Below, piece by piece: positions 25,301 to 52,945 of a DNA stretch of 64,000 bases (position 1 is its first letter; every line of letters begins with the position of its first letter). The notes under the pieces were generated by a model. It was not told where the DNA came from, did not search any database, and saw only the letters and a list, made by a program, of their open reading frames with translations. A program made the translations under genes and the position numbers. Origin of the DNA: Eleginops maclovinus (Eukaryota; Chordata; Actinopteri; Perciformes; Eleginopidae); NCBI RefSeq assembly GCF_036324505.1, contig NC_086350.1, positions 23,513,757-23,577,756 on the forward strand. The letters are read 5' to 3'.

Positions 25301-28198
25301 TGGTATTAACTGCACCTGTTTGAACTTGTTACTTGTATAAAAGGCCTGTCCACACACTCAATCAAACAGACTCCCACCTCTCCACAATGGCCAAGACCAG
25401 ACAGCTGTGTAAGGACATCAGGGATAAAATTGTAGACCTGCTCAAGGCTGGGATGGGCTACAGGACAATAGGCAAACAGCTTGGTGAGAAGGCAACAACT
25501 GTTGGCGCAATTATTAGAAAATGGAAGAAGTTCAAGATGACGGTCAATCTCCCTCGGTCTGGGGCTCCATGCAAGATCTCACCTCGTGGGGCATCAATGA
25601 TCATGAGGAAGGTGAGGGATCAGCCCAGAACTACAAGGCAGGACCTGTTCAATGACCTGAAGAGAGCTGGGGCCACAGTCTCAAAGAAAACCATTATTAA
25701 CACACTACGCCGTCATGGATTAAAATCCTGCAGCGCACGCAAGGTCCCCCTGCTCAAGCCAGCGCATGTCCTGGCCCGTCTGAAGTTTGCCAATGACTAT
25801 CTGGATGATCCAGAGGAGGAATGGGAGAAGGTCATGTGGTCTGATGACACAAAATAGAGCTTTTTGGTCTAAACTCCACTCGCCGTGTTTGGAGGAAGAA
25901 CAAGGATGAGTACAACCCCAAGAACACCATCCCAACCGTGAAGCATCGAGGTAGACACATCATTCTATGGGGACGCTTTTCTGCAAAGGGGACAGGACGA
26001 CTGCACCGTATTGAGGGGAGGATGGATGGGGCCATGTATCGTGAGATCTTGGCCAACAACCTCCTTCCCTCAGTAAGAGCATTGAAGATGGGTCGTGGCT
26101 GGGTCTTCCAGCATGACAACGACCCAAAACACACAGCCAGGGTAGCTAAGGAGTGGCTCCGTAAGAAGCATCTCAAGGTCCTGGAGTGGCCTAGCCAGTC
26201 TCCAGACCTGAACCCAATAGAAAATCTTTGGAGGGAGCTGAAAGTCCGTATTGCCCAGCGACAGCCCCGAAACCTGAAGGATCTGGAGAAGATCTGTATG
26301 GAGGAGTGGGCCAAAATCCCTGCTGCAGTGTTTGCAAACCTGGTCAAGAACTACAGGAAACGTCTGATCTCTGTAATTGCAAACAAAGGTTTCTGTACCA
26401 AATATTAAGTTCTGTTTTTCTGATGTATCAAATACTTTTATTGCATTATATCATGCAATAAAATTCTAATTAATTACTTAAAAATCATACAATGTGATTT
26501 TCTGGATTTTTGTTTTAGATTCCGTCTCTCACAGTTGAAGAGTACCTATGATAAAAAATACAGACTTCTACATGCTTTGTAAGTGGGAAAACCTGCAAAA
26601 TCGGCAGTGTATTAAATACTTGTTCTATATTATAGTATATTTCTGCTTTGTTAAATGTGGCCAACATTTACTTGATTTCACTGAGACTTTTCTCCGTTTT
26701 TTTTTCTACGTTCACCGTGGGAAGGCTTGCTTCAGTATTCACAACAAGTTCATGGTAACCCACTGTGAATAATTAATAAAGAAATGGTTATTTTTGAGGG
26801 TAATACTACTGAAAATGGCTTCCTGTACATAGTGTATATGCTCTGCAAACACACTGGTGTCAAGCAGAAAATAAATCAACAAATCCCTTCAAATATATGT
26901 TTCCTTCTTTGTATGGGTATTTGAGCTTACCTCTTAGAGTGCATCAGACCTGCCTTCAGGCTTTGGGTGAAGGGTTGGATCCAGTGGTGTCTGAGCACCA
27001 CCGTCTGAGACAAGCTGAGGTGAAACTCCTCCTGCGGGGTCAAAACTGCACCATGGGCATTGGCAAACAAGAGCAGCTCATCCAACAACTCCCTGAAATC
27101 TTCCTCGGGATGGTCTGATGTGCAGAAGAGAGTAAAAGAACACAGATTTTATTAATGAGAATCGATCTATCACCAGCAGCAGTATAGTGTGTTGGTCTTA
27201 CATGGTAAATAAACGTAGCTGGCCCAGTTGCCTCTCTCATGTTTGAAGGAGCGGATGCGTCCACCATGAAGAGAGCTGTCTTCAGTCTCTGCGGCCACTT
27301 CATCTGGAAACATGGCCAACAGGCAGACAGGAAGAGGCAGCCTAATGAAACACAGACCAATGAGACCATAGGTTAATCCTCCAGGAGTTTGCAAGGAGAG
27401 GAAGTTCAGTAAGTTACCTTTAAAAAAAAAAACACTTTTGGTCATGTTACAAAATATGTTAACTGCATCAACCTGCATATGTGGTATATGGTTCTCTGTC
27501 TGTCTGATTGGTGTGTTGTGGTGTTGGAATGTACCTAAGAAGATGTACTCAAGTATTGTAATTAAGCTCAAATTTTAGATACTTGTACTTGTATTGAGTA
27601 TTTTCGTATTATACTATATTTTTATATTCAAAAAACTTTTTTTTACAGCCTAAGTTACTTACGTTGCAGATTCAGATTATTAATAGAAAATAAAAATCAA
27701 CAAATAAACTAAGCTACCCAGAACAATAAAAAGTCACTCAAATAAACCGTAGCTATACCAATTGCAGCATAGAAATGATGAACACAATAATGCATCAATA
27801 TTTACAATTTCATTTTGTATATATGATTCTGAATTTGGCCATATTACAAAACTAGTACTTTTAGTAATTTAAGTGTCTTTAAATGTCAATGCTTTGTACA
27901 TTTAATGGAGAATTATTTTTGAATGCAGGACTAAAGAATGTAACAGTATTCGTATTTTTTTAAATAAAAAGTTGAGTACTTTTTTCAGTTCTGCAGACTG
28001 CAGCCAGGTTCTATTCATAAATATACATACACACCTTGTTTTAGGAGCCTGTTCTTCAATTTTGTGTTTCTTCCTCGCTGGGCTGCCATGGTTACCCTCC
28101 TCTTCCTCTTGACACTTTCGAGAAAAACTTCTGTTTTCATCAGTCGCCGATGCCTCCTCACTTTCCTCCTCCGAGCTGCTGCTGTAGCCGACCAACAT
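22304..28198 (-). CDS. usb1: U6 snRNA phosphodiesterase 1, complete
   Basis: USB1 is a nuclear 3'-5' exoribonuclease of the 2H phosphodiesterase superfamily that trims the U6 snRNA tail and leaves a protected 3' end. Seven minus-strand exons, in order of reading: 28198-28035, 27341-27202, 27114-26931, 24636-24583, 23928-23823, 23529-23446 and 22411-22304. All borders are GT-AG, phases match, and the 840-bp frame encodes 279 residues (human 265). Both catalytic HxS motifs are visible: [15 protein letters not shown] in exon 3 and [11 protein letters not shown] in exon 6. Other family signatures are [30 protein letters not shown], and the C-terminus [16 protein letters not shown]. The N-terminus starts [15 protein letters not shown] and is acidic and low in complexity, as in vertebrate USB1. 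The 2.3-kb intron between exons 3 and 4 was enlarged by a Tc1 element. The gene is head to head with ZNF319. Confidence 0.95.
23276..23312. repeat. AAT/AAC trinucleotide microsatellite
   Basis: About seven ATA/TAA triplets are followed by four CAA triplets in the 3' part of the USB1 locus, in intron 6. Confidence 0.8.
24040..24430 (-). repeat. Remnant of a hAT-type MITE (USB1 intron 4)
   Basis: The right edge reads ATATCGCCCAGCCCTA, the inverse of the TAGGGCTGGGCGATAT end found on many fish hAT MITEs. Inside, GATACTGTGATATGAGAC and TTGTGATATTTTCTGC resemble the interior of that family. The other end is too diverged to locate, so the left border is approximate. Confidence 0.35.
25021..26635 (+). 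mobile_element. Tc1-like transposon 1, in USB1 intron 3
   Basis: The element is about 1.6 kb with terminal inverted repeats of roughly 200 bp. The left end starts CAGTGGGGAGAACAAGTGTT after TA. The right end is the inverse and is still clear at CTGCCGATTTTGCAGG, but its last 12 bases have decayed. It lies antisense to USB1 and belongs to a different Tc1 subfamily from the copies at 51074 and 58122. Confidence 0.9.
25387..26408 (+). pseudogene. Tc1 transposase, frameshifted
   Basis: This is a DDE transposase of the Tc1/mariner superfamily, about 340 residues when whole. The N-terminal paired-type helix-turn-helix region (from [18 protein letters not shown]) and the GAIIRKWKK segment are open. 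One base is missing near 25855, just after the first catalytic aspartate in WSDDTK, and creates a stop. The rest continues in another frame to the stop at 26408, with the second aspartate in HDNDPKHTA and the glutamate in [11 protein letters not shown]. It cannot make active transposase as it stands. Confidence 0.9.
27525..27905. repeat. Dispersed repeat in USB1 intron 1
   Basis: This AT-rich block shares GATGAACACAATAATGCATC and flanking ACTTGTACTT/GTACTTTTAG motifs with the block at 6590-7060. Both look like copies of one non-coding interspersed element. Confidence 0.45.
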
Positions 28199-28930
28199 CC
28201 TGTCTGTTGTAATGTGTCAGCGCATAGCTAACCTTAAACATACACAAACATTTGCTATAAGACTAATATGAATGAACATAAATATTTAAAGTTAAAATGT
28301 AGGCCAGATAAACACGTTGGCTCTGCTTAAAAACGTATTTTGAGCGCGTTAGACAACCAACCGGCGAGTCGTCAACGCAGCCCTGTGCTTCCCGTGTAAA
28401 CAACCTGTTGTAACACTAATTTTGGTCCCAGTGAAACAGAGCCCTAACTCTGATCAGTTCTCCTTCCAGAGGTTTGAAAGGATATGCATATTGACATCTG
28501 TCAAAATACATTTAAGCCCTCACAATATTTCAAAAAGGTGACAGTTACAGGTCAAACTAGAAGGAAATAAGAAACACCCTATTTTTAAGTGTTGTCTTAT
28601 AAACATTCAGTTACATATTTTTATCTTTAGGACATTATTTGCGAATAAAAGGGGCGAATGAAGAAGAATCGGAGGATGAAACCCTCTTTATTAGTCACAT
28701 ACATGCACACAGCAGAGCACACAGTGAAATTTGTCCTCTGCATTTAACCCATCCTAGTACTAGGAGCAGAATGAGGAATGAGTAAACGTTTGCAACAGTA
28801 AAGCCACGAAAACCACCTTCCGTGTGTGTGTGTGTGAGCATGCCAATTAACTCTTGGTTTATTCATGTTCCCGTGCGCGGGCAGGGACTCGGAAGCTAGC
28901 TGATAGCTAGCTAACAATTTATAGCAAAAT
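28199..28930. promoter_or_regulatory. Divergent promoter region of USB1 and ZNF319
   Basis: USB1 starts at 28198 on the minus strand and the first ZNF319 5' exon is near 28.93 kb on the plus strand. The 730-base gap should therefore hold both promoters. The part nearest USB1 (28330-28400) is richer in CG dinucleotides. A repeat (28676-28775) lies between the two start regions. I see no clear TATA box for either gene. Confidence 0.5.
28676..28775 (-). repeat. Teleost retroposon-like fragment in the divergent promoter
   Basis: A fragment with the phrases CACATACATGCACACAGCAG, ACAGTGAAATTTGTCCTCTG and CATTTAACCCATCCTAG matches what I recall as a very common fish repeat. No family assignment was possible by eye. 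Confidence 0.45.
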
Positions 28931-30350
28931 GCATGTGTTTTCGATTGCTGAGAGGATACCGTAGGAGCCGAATAAATGTATGCGTGAAACGACAGCGTTT
29001 ATGTAGCAAATTCGGAAACCTTGGCAGAATTTTTACCAATTTGTATGACCCACAAATAACATATTTTCCGGCCCCTGGAGCAGAGCGCTCTAACAAGAGA
29101 GCATCGTTTGCGGATGTGAAGAAGGAACCTAATGTTATTTGGGTGAGTAACGCTAGCTAACATACCGCAGACTATCATTTTATCGGGGATATTTAGCAGG
29201 CTTGACTGGACTCCCCAGGTATGTAAATACAGTATTTCTCATCACTGTTTACATGCAACACACGCTAGCAAAGGTGTCGCTGCAGTGATAGCTACTGGAC
29301 TATTATTTTCCTACGGCTAGTCCGTTAACGTTAGCTATTCCCTGCGCCTCTGTGGCTGAGTTAGCATGTGGCTAGGCTAGCTGGCTAACCTATCCTGATT
29401 ACACTGATCTTTGCCTGGAGAAGAACAACGTTATGATGCGCAGACGCTGTCTTCCACTTTTTGTTAACCGCGAATCGTTGAGCATTTGGATTCCTGCTTA
29501 AACGTTTCCAAAAATAACAGGTTTAATAAAGATTTACATTTACGGCTAGGTGTTTAAGTGTCAAAGTCTGTATGTTACTGATTGATTCAATGCTGTGCAA
29601 TTCTGCGTTCACGGTGCACATCTCAAGTTGTTTCAAATACATTTTATTGTAATATGAGGATTTTAGCAACGTCAACATGCAGTACATGTAATTGAAAATG
29701 TATTTTTTCACAATATATATATTTTGGTTGATTAATTATGACTGATGTAAACAGGCTTCCAAAAGTTAACCTCTTCTATAGTTGCTAGATAAATAACTAG
29801 AATACTTGCTGTGTTATTTTTCTCGAGAGGCTGACTGCATAGTCTTGACCCAGCAGTTACCTAATATTATAAACACAGAATACAGTACTTATACTTGGTA
29901 ATAATACTGAACGTTGTAATGAACCTGTTTAAGCAGAGTTTATTCAAAAATATCAAAACTGATGTATACAATTACATTTGTAATCTTTCTACCATTTTGA
30001 AAAGCATTATGCTAAAACAATATTCATTTTGACCATGGTATACTGTCAGTTTGATGAGTGGATGTTGTAAATGCCACATAATGTTATATCTTTGCTTTTG
30101 AGTAGTAGCTCCTTTGTTTGCACATTGATGTTCTGTCTCACCTTAATAATTTTTTCCTACAGTTACCAGTTGAATGCCACAAATGAAGCAAAAGTAGGAG
30201 GTTTACTTCCATCCCTCCACACCCGATCTCCACTCCTCTGCACAGTTCCACTTGGTGAAATGGAGTAAGCTTTTTCTTCTATTTTTTCAAAACAATCTAA
30301 AGCCTCAGCCAATGATTTAAATATGTTTCAATCTCCATTTCTTACCGCAG
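28930..30350 (+). other. znf319: ZNF319 5' exons and introns
   Basis: A candidate first exon ends at 29142 before GTGAGT. A second exon is 30163-30264, between a TTTTTCCTACAG acceptor and GTAAGC, and the coding exon starts at 30351 after CTTACCGCAG. Exon 2 holds a short upstream frame (ATG at 30173) and, at its very end, an ATG at 30260 with a favourable context. After splicing that ATG is in frame with the zinc-finger protein. The transcription start is not fixed. Confidence 0.5.
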
Positions 30351-30396
30351 TTGGGCCACACCAGCTGCCAAACTGAATCCCTACTCTCGAGCCCGC

Positions 30397-30524
30397 ATGC
30401 CCGAGGCCTGGCAGCAGCATGCAGTCGCTCCACCTCCAGTCGTCCACACCATACCTCCATCTGCTGAGAACGCATTGGGCTGTGCAGTGTATGGCATCGT
30501 ATTACAGCAGGATGCTACGTCTTT

Positions 30525-30556
<32 letters not shown>

Positions 30557-32232
30557 CCCAGCATGGACAGCACAGCACTCACAGCCAACCACATAACAAC
30601 AGTCAGCAGCTTGGAGGGGGGCAGCTCAGTCAGCAGCAGCACCCCGCCCAGGCCCAGCAGAGCTCCCTGCAGGTAGCAGCGGAAGTAGGACACAAGTGTG
30701 GGGCCTGTGGACATGATATCTCCCACCTGGCCAACCCACACGAGCACCAGTGCATGGTGAATCAGGACAGGTCATTCCAATGCACCCAGTGCTTGAAGAT
30801 TTTCCACCAGGCAACAGACTTGCTAGAGCATCAGTGTGTTCAGGTGGAGCAGAAGCCGTTTGTGTGTGGAGTTTGTAAGATGGGCTTCTCTCTACTCACC
30901 TCTTTAGCCCAGCACCATACGTCCCACAACAGCACCAACCCAATGAAGTGTTCAATATGTGAGAAAACCTACCGACCCGGTTCTTCTGGCAACACCACGC
31001 CCACCTCAAATACTCCCCAGCAGCCCAGCAGCGACGGGGCGTCGGCAAGCAGCAGCTCATCCATTCTACCATTTCCCTCAGCACGAGACCGGCCGTACAA
31101 ATGCTCCGTTTGCCAGAAGGGCTTCAAACACCTGTCGGAACTCACGCGGCATGAGAGGGTGCACACAGGCGAGAAACCCTTCAAATGTGACACATGCGAC
31201 AAGTCCTTCAGCCAGTCGTCCCATCTCCAGCACCACCAGCGGACACACAGCAGCGAACGGCCGTTCAAGTGCGCTGTTTGTGAGAAGAGTTTCAAGCACC
31301 GCTCTCACCTCGTGCGCCACATGTACGTGCATTCGGGTGAGCACTTATTCAAATGCAACTTATGCGAGCTGCACTTTAAAGAGTCGTCGGAGCTTCTCCA
31401 CCACCCCTGCCATCCCCAGGGTTCCAGGCCATTCCGCTGCGCCACGTGTGGTAAAGGTTTCAAGCGTCCGTCTGACCTACGGCAGCACGAGCGCACACAC
31501 TCTGAAGAGCGTCCCTTCCACTGTGAAGAGTGTCAGATGAGCTTCAAGCAGCAGTACGCACTGGTGCGCCACAGACGAACGCACAAAGACACTACGGACC
31601 GCCCGTTCAAATGCAACCTGTGTGACAAGGGCTTCATGCAGCCCTCGCACCTCCTCTACCACCAGCACGTCCATGGCATGGACAACCTGTTCAAGTGCGC
31701 CTCATGCCAGAAGGAGTTCAGCCAGTCCGGAGAACTGCTCAGACACAAGTGCGGCGAGTCGTCCAACAACTCACCGGACAAGCCGTACAAGTGTGACGTC
31801 TGCGGAAAAGGCTACAAGAAGAGTTCTACGTTACAGCGGCATCAGAGCTCTCACTGCCAAGAGAAGCCTCTAAAGTGCTCGCTTTGTGACCGCCGCTTCC
31901 TGTCTTCTTCAGAATTTGTCCAGCATCGATGTGACCCGTCTCGAGAAAAGCCGCTGAAGTGCCCTGAATGCGAGAAACGTTTTAAATACTCCTCAGACCT
32001 GAACAGACACCGGCGCGTGCATACAGGGGAGAAACCATACAAATGCGGCCACTGCAACAAGGGCTTCAAACAACGTGAGCACTTGACCAAACACACGAGC
32101 ACACACTCCAGAGAAGGCCAGTTTAAATGTGTTTGGTGTGGGGAGCGTTTCAGTGACTTGGGCTCCTTGCAGGATCACACAGTGCAGCACACAGCCGATG
32201 GTGGGGGTTACCCAGTGCCCCAGTGCTTATAA
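30397..32232 (+). CDS. znf319: Zinc finger protein 319
   Basis: This is a 611-residue protein with about 16 C2H2-type fingers in one uninterrupted exon. It opens MPEAWQQHAV, matching the human start MSESWQQ, then NALGCAVYGIVLQQD, both ZNF319 landmarks. A polyglutamine run of about ten residues follows near residue 44. The first fingers are atypical, ending in Cys (HEHQC, LEHQC). Later ones are classical with HTGEKP-type linkers, mixed with more C2HC forms (RHKC, QHRC). FQCTQCLKIFHQATDLLEHQ and FKCVWCGERF are near identical to the human protein. The usual role would be nuclear DNA binding; targets are unknown to me. Human ZNF319 is 582 residues, and the excess is mainly in glutamine/serine-rich spacers. 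An upstream in-frame ATG could add 17 residues. Confidence 0.95.
30526..30555 (+). repeat. CAG repeat coding polyglutamine in ZNF319
   Basis: About ten consecutive CAG codons with no interruption encode glutamine in the N-terminal spacer. A pure CAG tract is expected to be length-variable. The human protein has proline/glutamine-rich sequence rather than a pure tract here. Confidence 0.9.
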
Positions 32233-35070
32233 AGACTTTTTCTCTTAAACAAACAGTCCCTAAACTGTTGTTGTCTTTTCCATCCATATTTGCAGGATAC
32301 CATTATTGCATTTGTTCCCAACATCAAATGTTTGATGCTTTGCTAACCCAATTCCCTTTTGTTCTGTCACCCTGTCATTCCATCAGATGCTTCTTTTTTC
32401 TTTGTTCCACCTCTTTTTCTTCTTTTATCTGTCCTCTCCCCTTTTTATCAGCACCATTATCAGACGGTTCAAATTGTAAAGACTGCAGCCACTCTAACTG
32501 CCATTAGCCAAACTTAAACCAGAAAGAAACAGGTTCCATAATGCAAGTTGATGCATGAATACTTATGTCCCTCGTAATCTATGGAAAAAAAATATTATAT
32601 CCTTAAATTGTGTTATGTATGACAGCTATAGTTTTATTTTTAATTTGGCACAAATAAAGAGCTTTTTGAACATGAAAGCATGGAGACATGTCACAGTAAA
32701 GGCACAAATTACAAAATATGAACCTGAATATTAGCGTAATAGTCCCCTTTTAAGATGCACTTAATGAATCGAGTATTTACCTCAACTGTCTAACTGATAG
32801 TGTCCACTTCTTTTGTTATTTCTTCCTCACTCTTTCACCCATATCTCTCCTCTGCTCTTCAAGTTTTCCATTCATATTCCTCTCATCTTTGCTTTTTTTG
32901 TGTCTTCCTCTTCGTGTCTCAGCCTGTTCAGTATCAGACTGGACATTTGACTAATGCTTCAGACTCAAAATGCTTTTGGTTGTTATCTCCCTACAGTAAA
33001 ACAGAAGCAGTGTATCAACTTCTTTAGGCCATAAATGACTCTCTTTGGGTTTTAGTTAGGGCTGTACCGATTGTATGTTGGCAGCTTCTGTTGAGCTTTC
33101 AAATGAAGCTTCAAAAGTCAAATATGTCATATTTTATGAAGACATTACACTAAACAAAAAAAAATCTTAATGGAGCACTTGTATAAATTCCCAAAAATAT
33201 GATCCCTTTAGCTCTTTTTTATATCGTGGTTCTATAAATGTAATTCATGGTGCTGTTAGATAATACAGGTGCACTTCAAATGCAAAAAAAGCTGTGCAGC
33301 ATTTGAATGTTAATGTAATTTGACAAATTAAGTTTGGGGAAACTATTCGGTACAGCCCTAGTTTTAGTAAACTTTTAATAAAGTTCATGAAGTGGCAAGA
33401 GTTTTTCGATAATTATCCTGTTATACATCTGGATGTTTCAAAACAGCGGCCAATCCCAAAGGTGTCTAGACTAAAGCAGCTGAAGAAAACCTTTAAAAAA
33501 ATGATACCACTGTTACCCTTCAGTATAGATACATTTATGATTCACACTAATATAATGCTCATATTCCTGCAGACGTCCGTCATGTTTGACTTATTTGTAC
33601 TGAAAATATCCAACTTTGAAAGTTACACTTCCTGTCTCAGTCTGTACATACTATGGATGTGTGTCCATTTCTTACAATGTATGAACATTTTTTTTGTATT
33701 CTTGCTACTTTTTACCATGTGAAATGTATTTTGGAAAATGTTCTTTTTGTAGTCCATGTTGTGATTGTACTGGTGTGTTGCAGGGAACCTCAAAGAGCAC
33801 TCTGCATGTGTGTGTGTGAGTGTGTGTGAATGTAAACAGGATTTTGTCAAACAGGGAAATCCAGACTGTAGAGAATTGTATTAGCAATGTTTCAGTAGAC
33901 CTGCGCCTTTTTTTTTGTTTTTATATATATCTATATATATTTGCTAACCTTCCTGGTCTGCTGTTTTTGTTTGTTTTGTTAAACATTTTGAAAGAAATAT
34001 TAATACCGTTGTTACATGTTACGTTGAGGTGGACGCTGTGTCCTACCAGATTGAATGACACCTTCCTGATCTTCGAGTGCTATGAGATTGTATTTGTGCT
34101 AAAGAAACCGAAGTTGGTTTACAAGTCAACTGTGATCGCCATGTTTCCCTTTTTCCTTTTCAACTGCAGTGCTCTTCCCCCCCTCCCTCCACTTTGATTC
34201 ATGGTTTGAATGCAGTATTTCATACAAATGGAGAAAGCCAAGGGGATATAAGTAACGTTCGATTTGTTTTGGCTTGCAATTCTTTTGTTTTAGCATTTCA
34301 ACCCTCTGCCCTTTGTTAACATCCTCCATTTTTATTTCCAGAATCTGGCATTATAGGACTGAAAACGACGTATTGTTGATGTTTAAAGACAATATATATT
34401 CCTTGATGGAGAAATCAGGCCCTTGGGATCAGTTTAGGACAAAAAGGGTTTGATTTTGTTGTATGTCTGCCAGAGTACACAATGTCTAAATATCACTAAA
34501 ATCCAAAAGAGTGGTAAATGCCAAGAAATACAAATGCTAAAGGACTACATTTGTGCTTTTCAGTAGGTCGACTCAAAGTGAGAAATAATGAGAAGGAAAA
34601 AATGCATTTGTTAAATCTTGATTAATTCTGATTAAAAACTACATCCCATATCCAACATAGTCAGGGAAAGGAGAGTAAGATCTCCTCTATAAGCACAAAT
34701 TCAATAAATACACCCCTCTTCATTTTAACTGGTGGTTTACCCCTCCCACTTTCATCCGTTTCTTTTACAGTTCCACTAAATGTCCCGTCAGAACCCGGTG
34801 TCTCCTGCTCTCTGCATGCTTGCTGTGTTAGTTCCTGTGTTCTGTTCCTTGGACCTGGTCCTCCTGGTCCTCCACAGCACTGTTCCCTCCTTTAGCTTTT
34901 TCAAATTGTAAAATGTACTTTATGTGAATGATGTTGAAAAAAAGAAAAGGAAAAAAACATTGTGTCAATGTAAAGTGTGTGTACATTCATGCTAAAACTA
35001 TCTGTATGTATGTATGTAGCATTCAACTACACACAGCACTAACAAATAAAACCTTTTTTCATTTATAAAT
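32233..35070 (+). other. znf319: ZNF319 3' UTR
   Basis: No other gene is visible between the ZNF319 stop and 35.07 kb. AATAAA occurs at about 32653 (early) and at 35045-35050 (late, followed by a T-rich stretch), so the UTR may have two end points, the long form being about 2.8 kb. A hAT MITE at 33057-33360 falls between the two signals and would be present only in the long form. Confidence 0.5.
33057..33360. mobile_element. hAT-type MITE in the ZNF319 3' UTR
   Basis: A 304-bp element has inverted ends TAGGGCTGTACCGA and TCGGTACAGCCCTA. It is flanked by a perfect 8-bp target duplication, GTTTTAGT, at 33049-33056 and 33361-33368. End motif and duplication length fit the hAT superfamily. It has no coding capacity. 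Confidence 0.88.
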
Positions 35071-36365
35071 TACTTGGGTTGTGAGATTATTTAAAGAGAA
35101 AATGTGTTATTGTGACTCAAGGGAATTCTGATGTGTTTTGTTTTCAAGTCAAAACTCACATTTTCCTAACTGCTTTTAATGTGTGATTAAAGTGAATAAT
35201 TATAGTGGAAATACAGTTATAGTGTTTTGTACATTTTAAGTGTTATTTTTTTCATTATTTTTGTAATTCATTTGACCCTGTTGATGTTAAGTGAAAGTGC
35301 ATTATACATTAATGTATTAATATTACTGATTACAATTTAATAGCTAGTAAATGTGATTGTATTTGATTGCCATCGTTTTGCTCCTCTGTCACATCCTCGC
35401 CACTAGACGGCGCTGTGTCCCGGCTGCTCAGCGCTGCATCACATTCCTCCTCTTCACCCCGGCAGCCCGCGGCTTCACATCCGGGCGGCGCTCTCGCTCC
35501 TCTTCAATCGCAATCCTCTTCCCTTCCCTGCGCTCTTGACCGGGAGGTCCGTGGCTGCAGAAGAAACAGAAGAATCCCGAGCCCTCCGTCGGCGTCTGGT
35601 ACTGGGCCCTGAGGCGCTGCTTCCCCGCACAGCCGGTTGCACATGACGCGTGCTCCGCCGATGGTGGTGCACGGCGCCGAGCGCTCCCCATCGGTGCGAC
35701 ATCTACGCGCTGAAGTAGCATCGCAGGCTAACGTCAGCTAACAACATCGATCTTTCTGCTGCTCCACCCCCTCTCCCTCCGGCCGACCCCCGTCACCGAG
35801 CCGTCACATCAACAGTTGATTGAAAGCTAACACTGGACCACCGAGGGAACCCCCCCCATCCCCAACCCAGCCCAGGCTAGAGCACGAAGCCCACCGGTTA
35901 CCACCCCCATTTCCGAATTTAGGGCCTGCAACGACAGTTGCCTCAGAGTTTTAACCCGTGATATTTAAATCACCGACCCCCTTTCCTCCTCCTCTGTGGC
36001 CTTTTAGGGGTCCGCTGTATCTACCTCAACATCACGATGCCTCCCCGCCCCTGTGTAACCTCAGTCGTACCATCACCCCGACTCTGACCAGCCTCCTCTC
36101 GAGCCCCACCGACATCGGCTCTGCTGCTTCTGACAATCCCACCCAGGAGTGCTGCTCGGCGGGCACTGATTGCGGCGAACCCCATTGTACATCTCCGCTT
36201 CTCTCCATCCGTTTTCTCAGTCTGACTGCAGAGGGGAGCTAGCTGGCCTGTTCTACTTCACACCCACCTACTCAGCAAATTTAGTCTATCCACTACCACC
36301 CCATCCAGTGTGTCCCCCACCCCAGCAGACCTCCGCTCCGCAGCGCCCGAGCTCCGGGTCTCGCC
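35071..36365 (+). promoter_or_regulatory. CSNK2A2 promoter, GC-rich 5' UTR
   Basis: From about 35390 to the CSNK2A2 start the base composition shifts from AT-rich to clearly GC-rich with frequent CG dinucleotides, as expected of a CpG-island promoter of a housekeeping kinase. No TATA box is obvious. The stretch 35071-35390 shows nothing recognisable. The exact transcription start cannot be read from the sequence. Confidence 0.6.

Positions 36366-52945
<16,580 letters not shown>

Noticed and set aside
30381..30578. Minus-strand frame with a poly-cysteine run
   Set aside because: It is the reverse reading of the ZNF319 CAG tract.
30959..31540. 193-codon plus-strand frame inside ZNF319
   Set aside because: It is the +1 shadow of the zinc-finger frame; the C2H2 frame explains the conservation.
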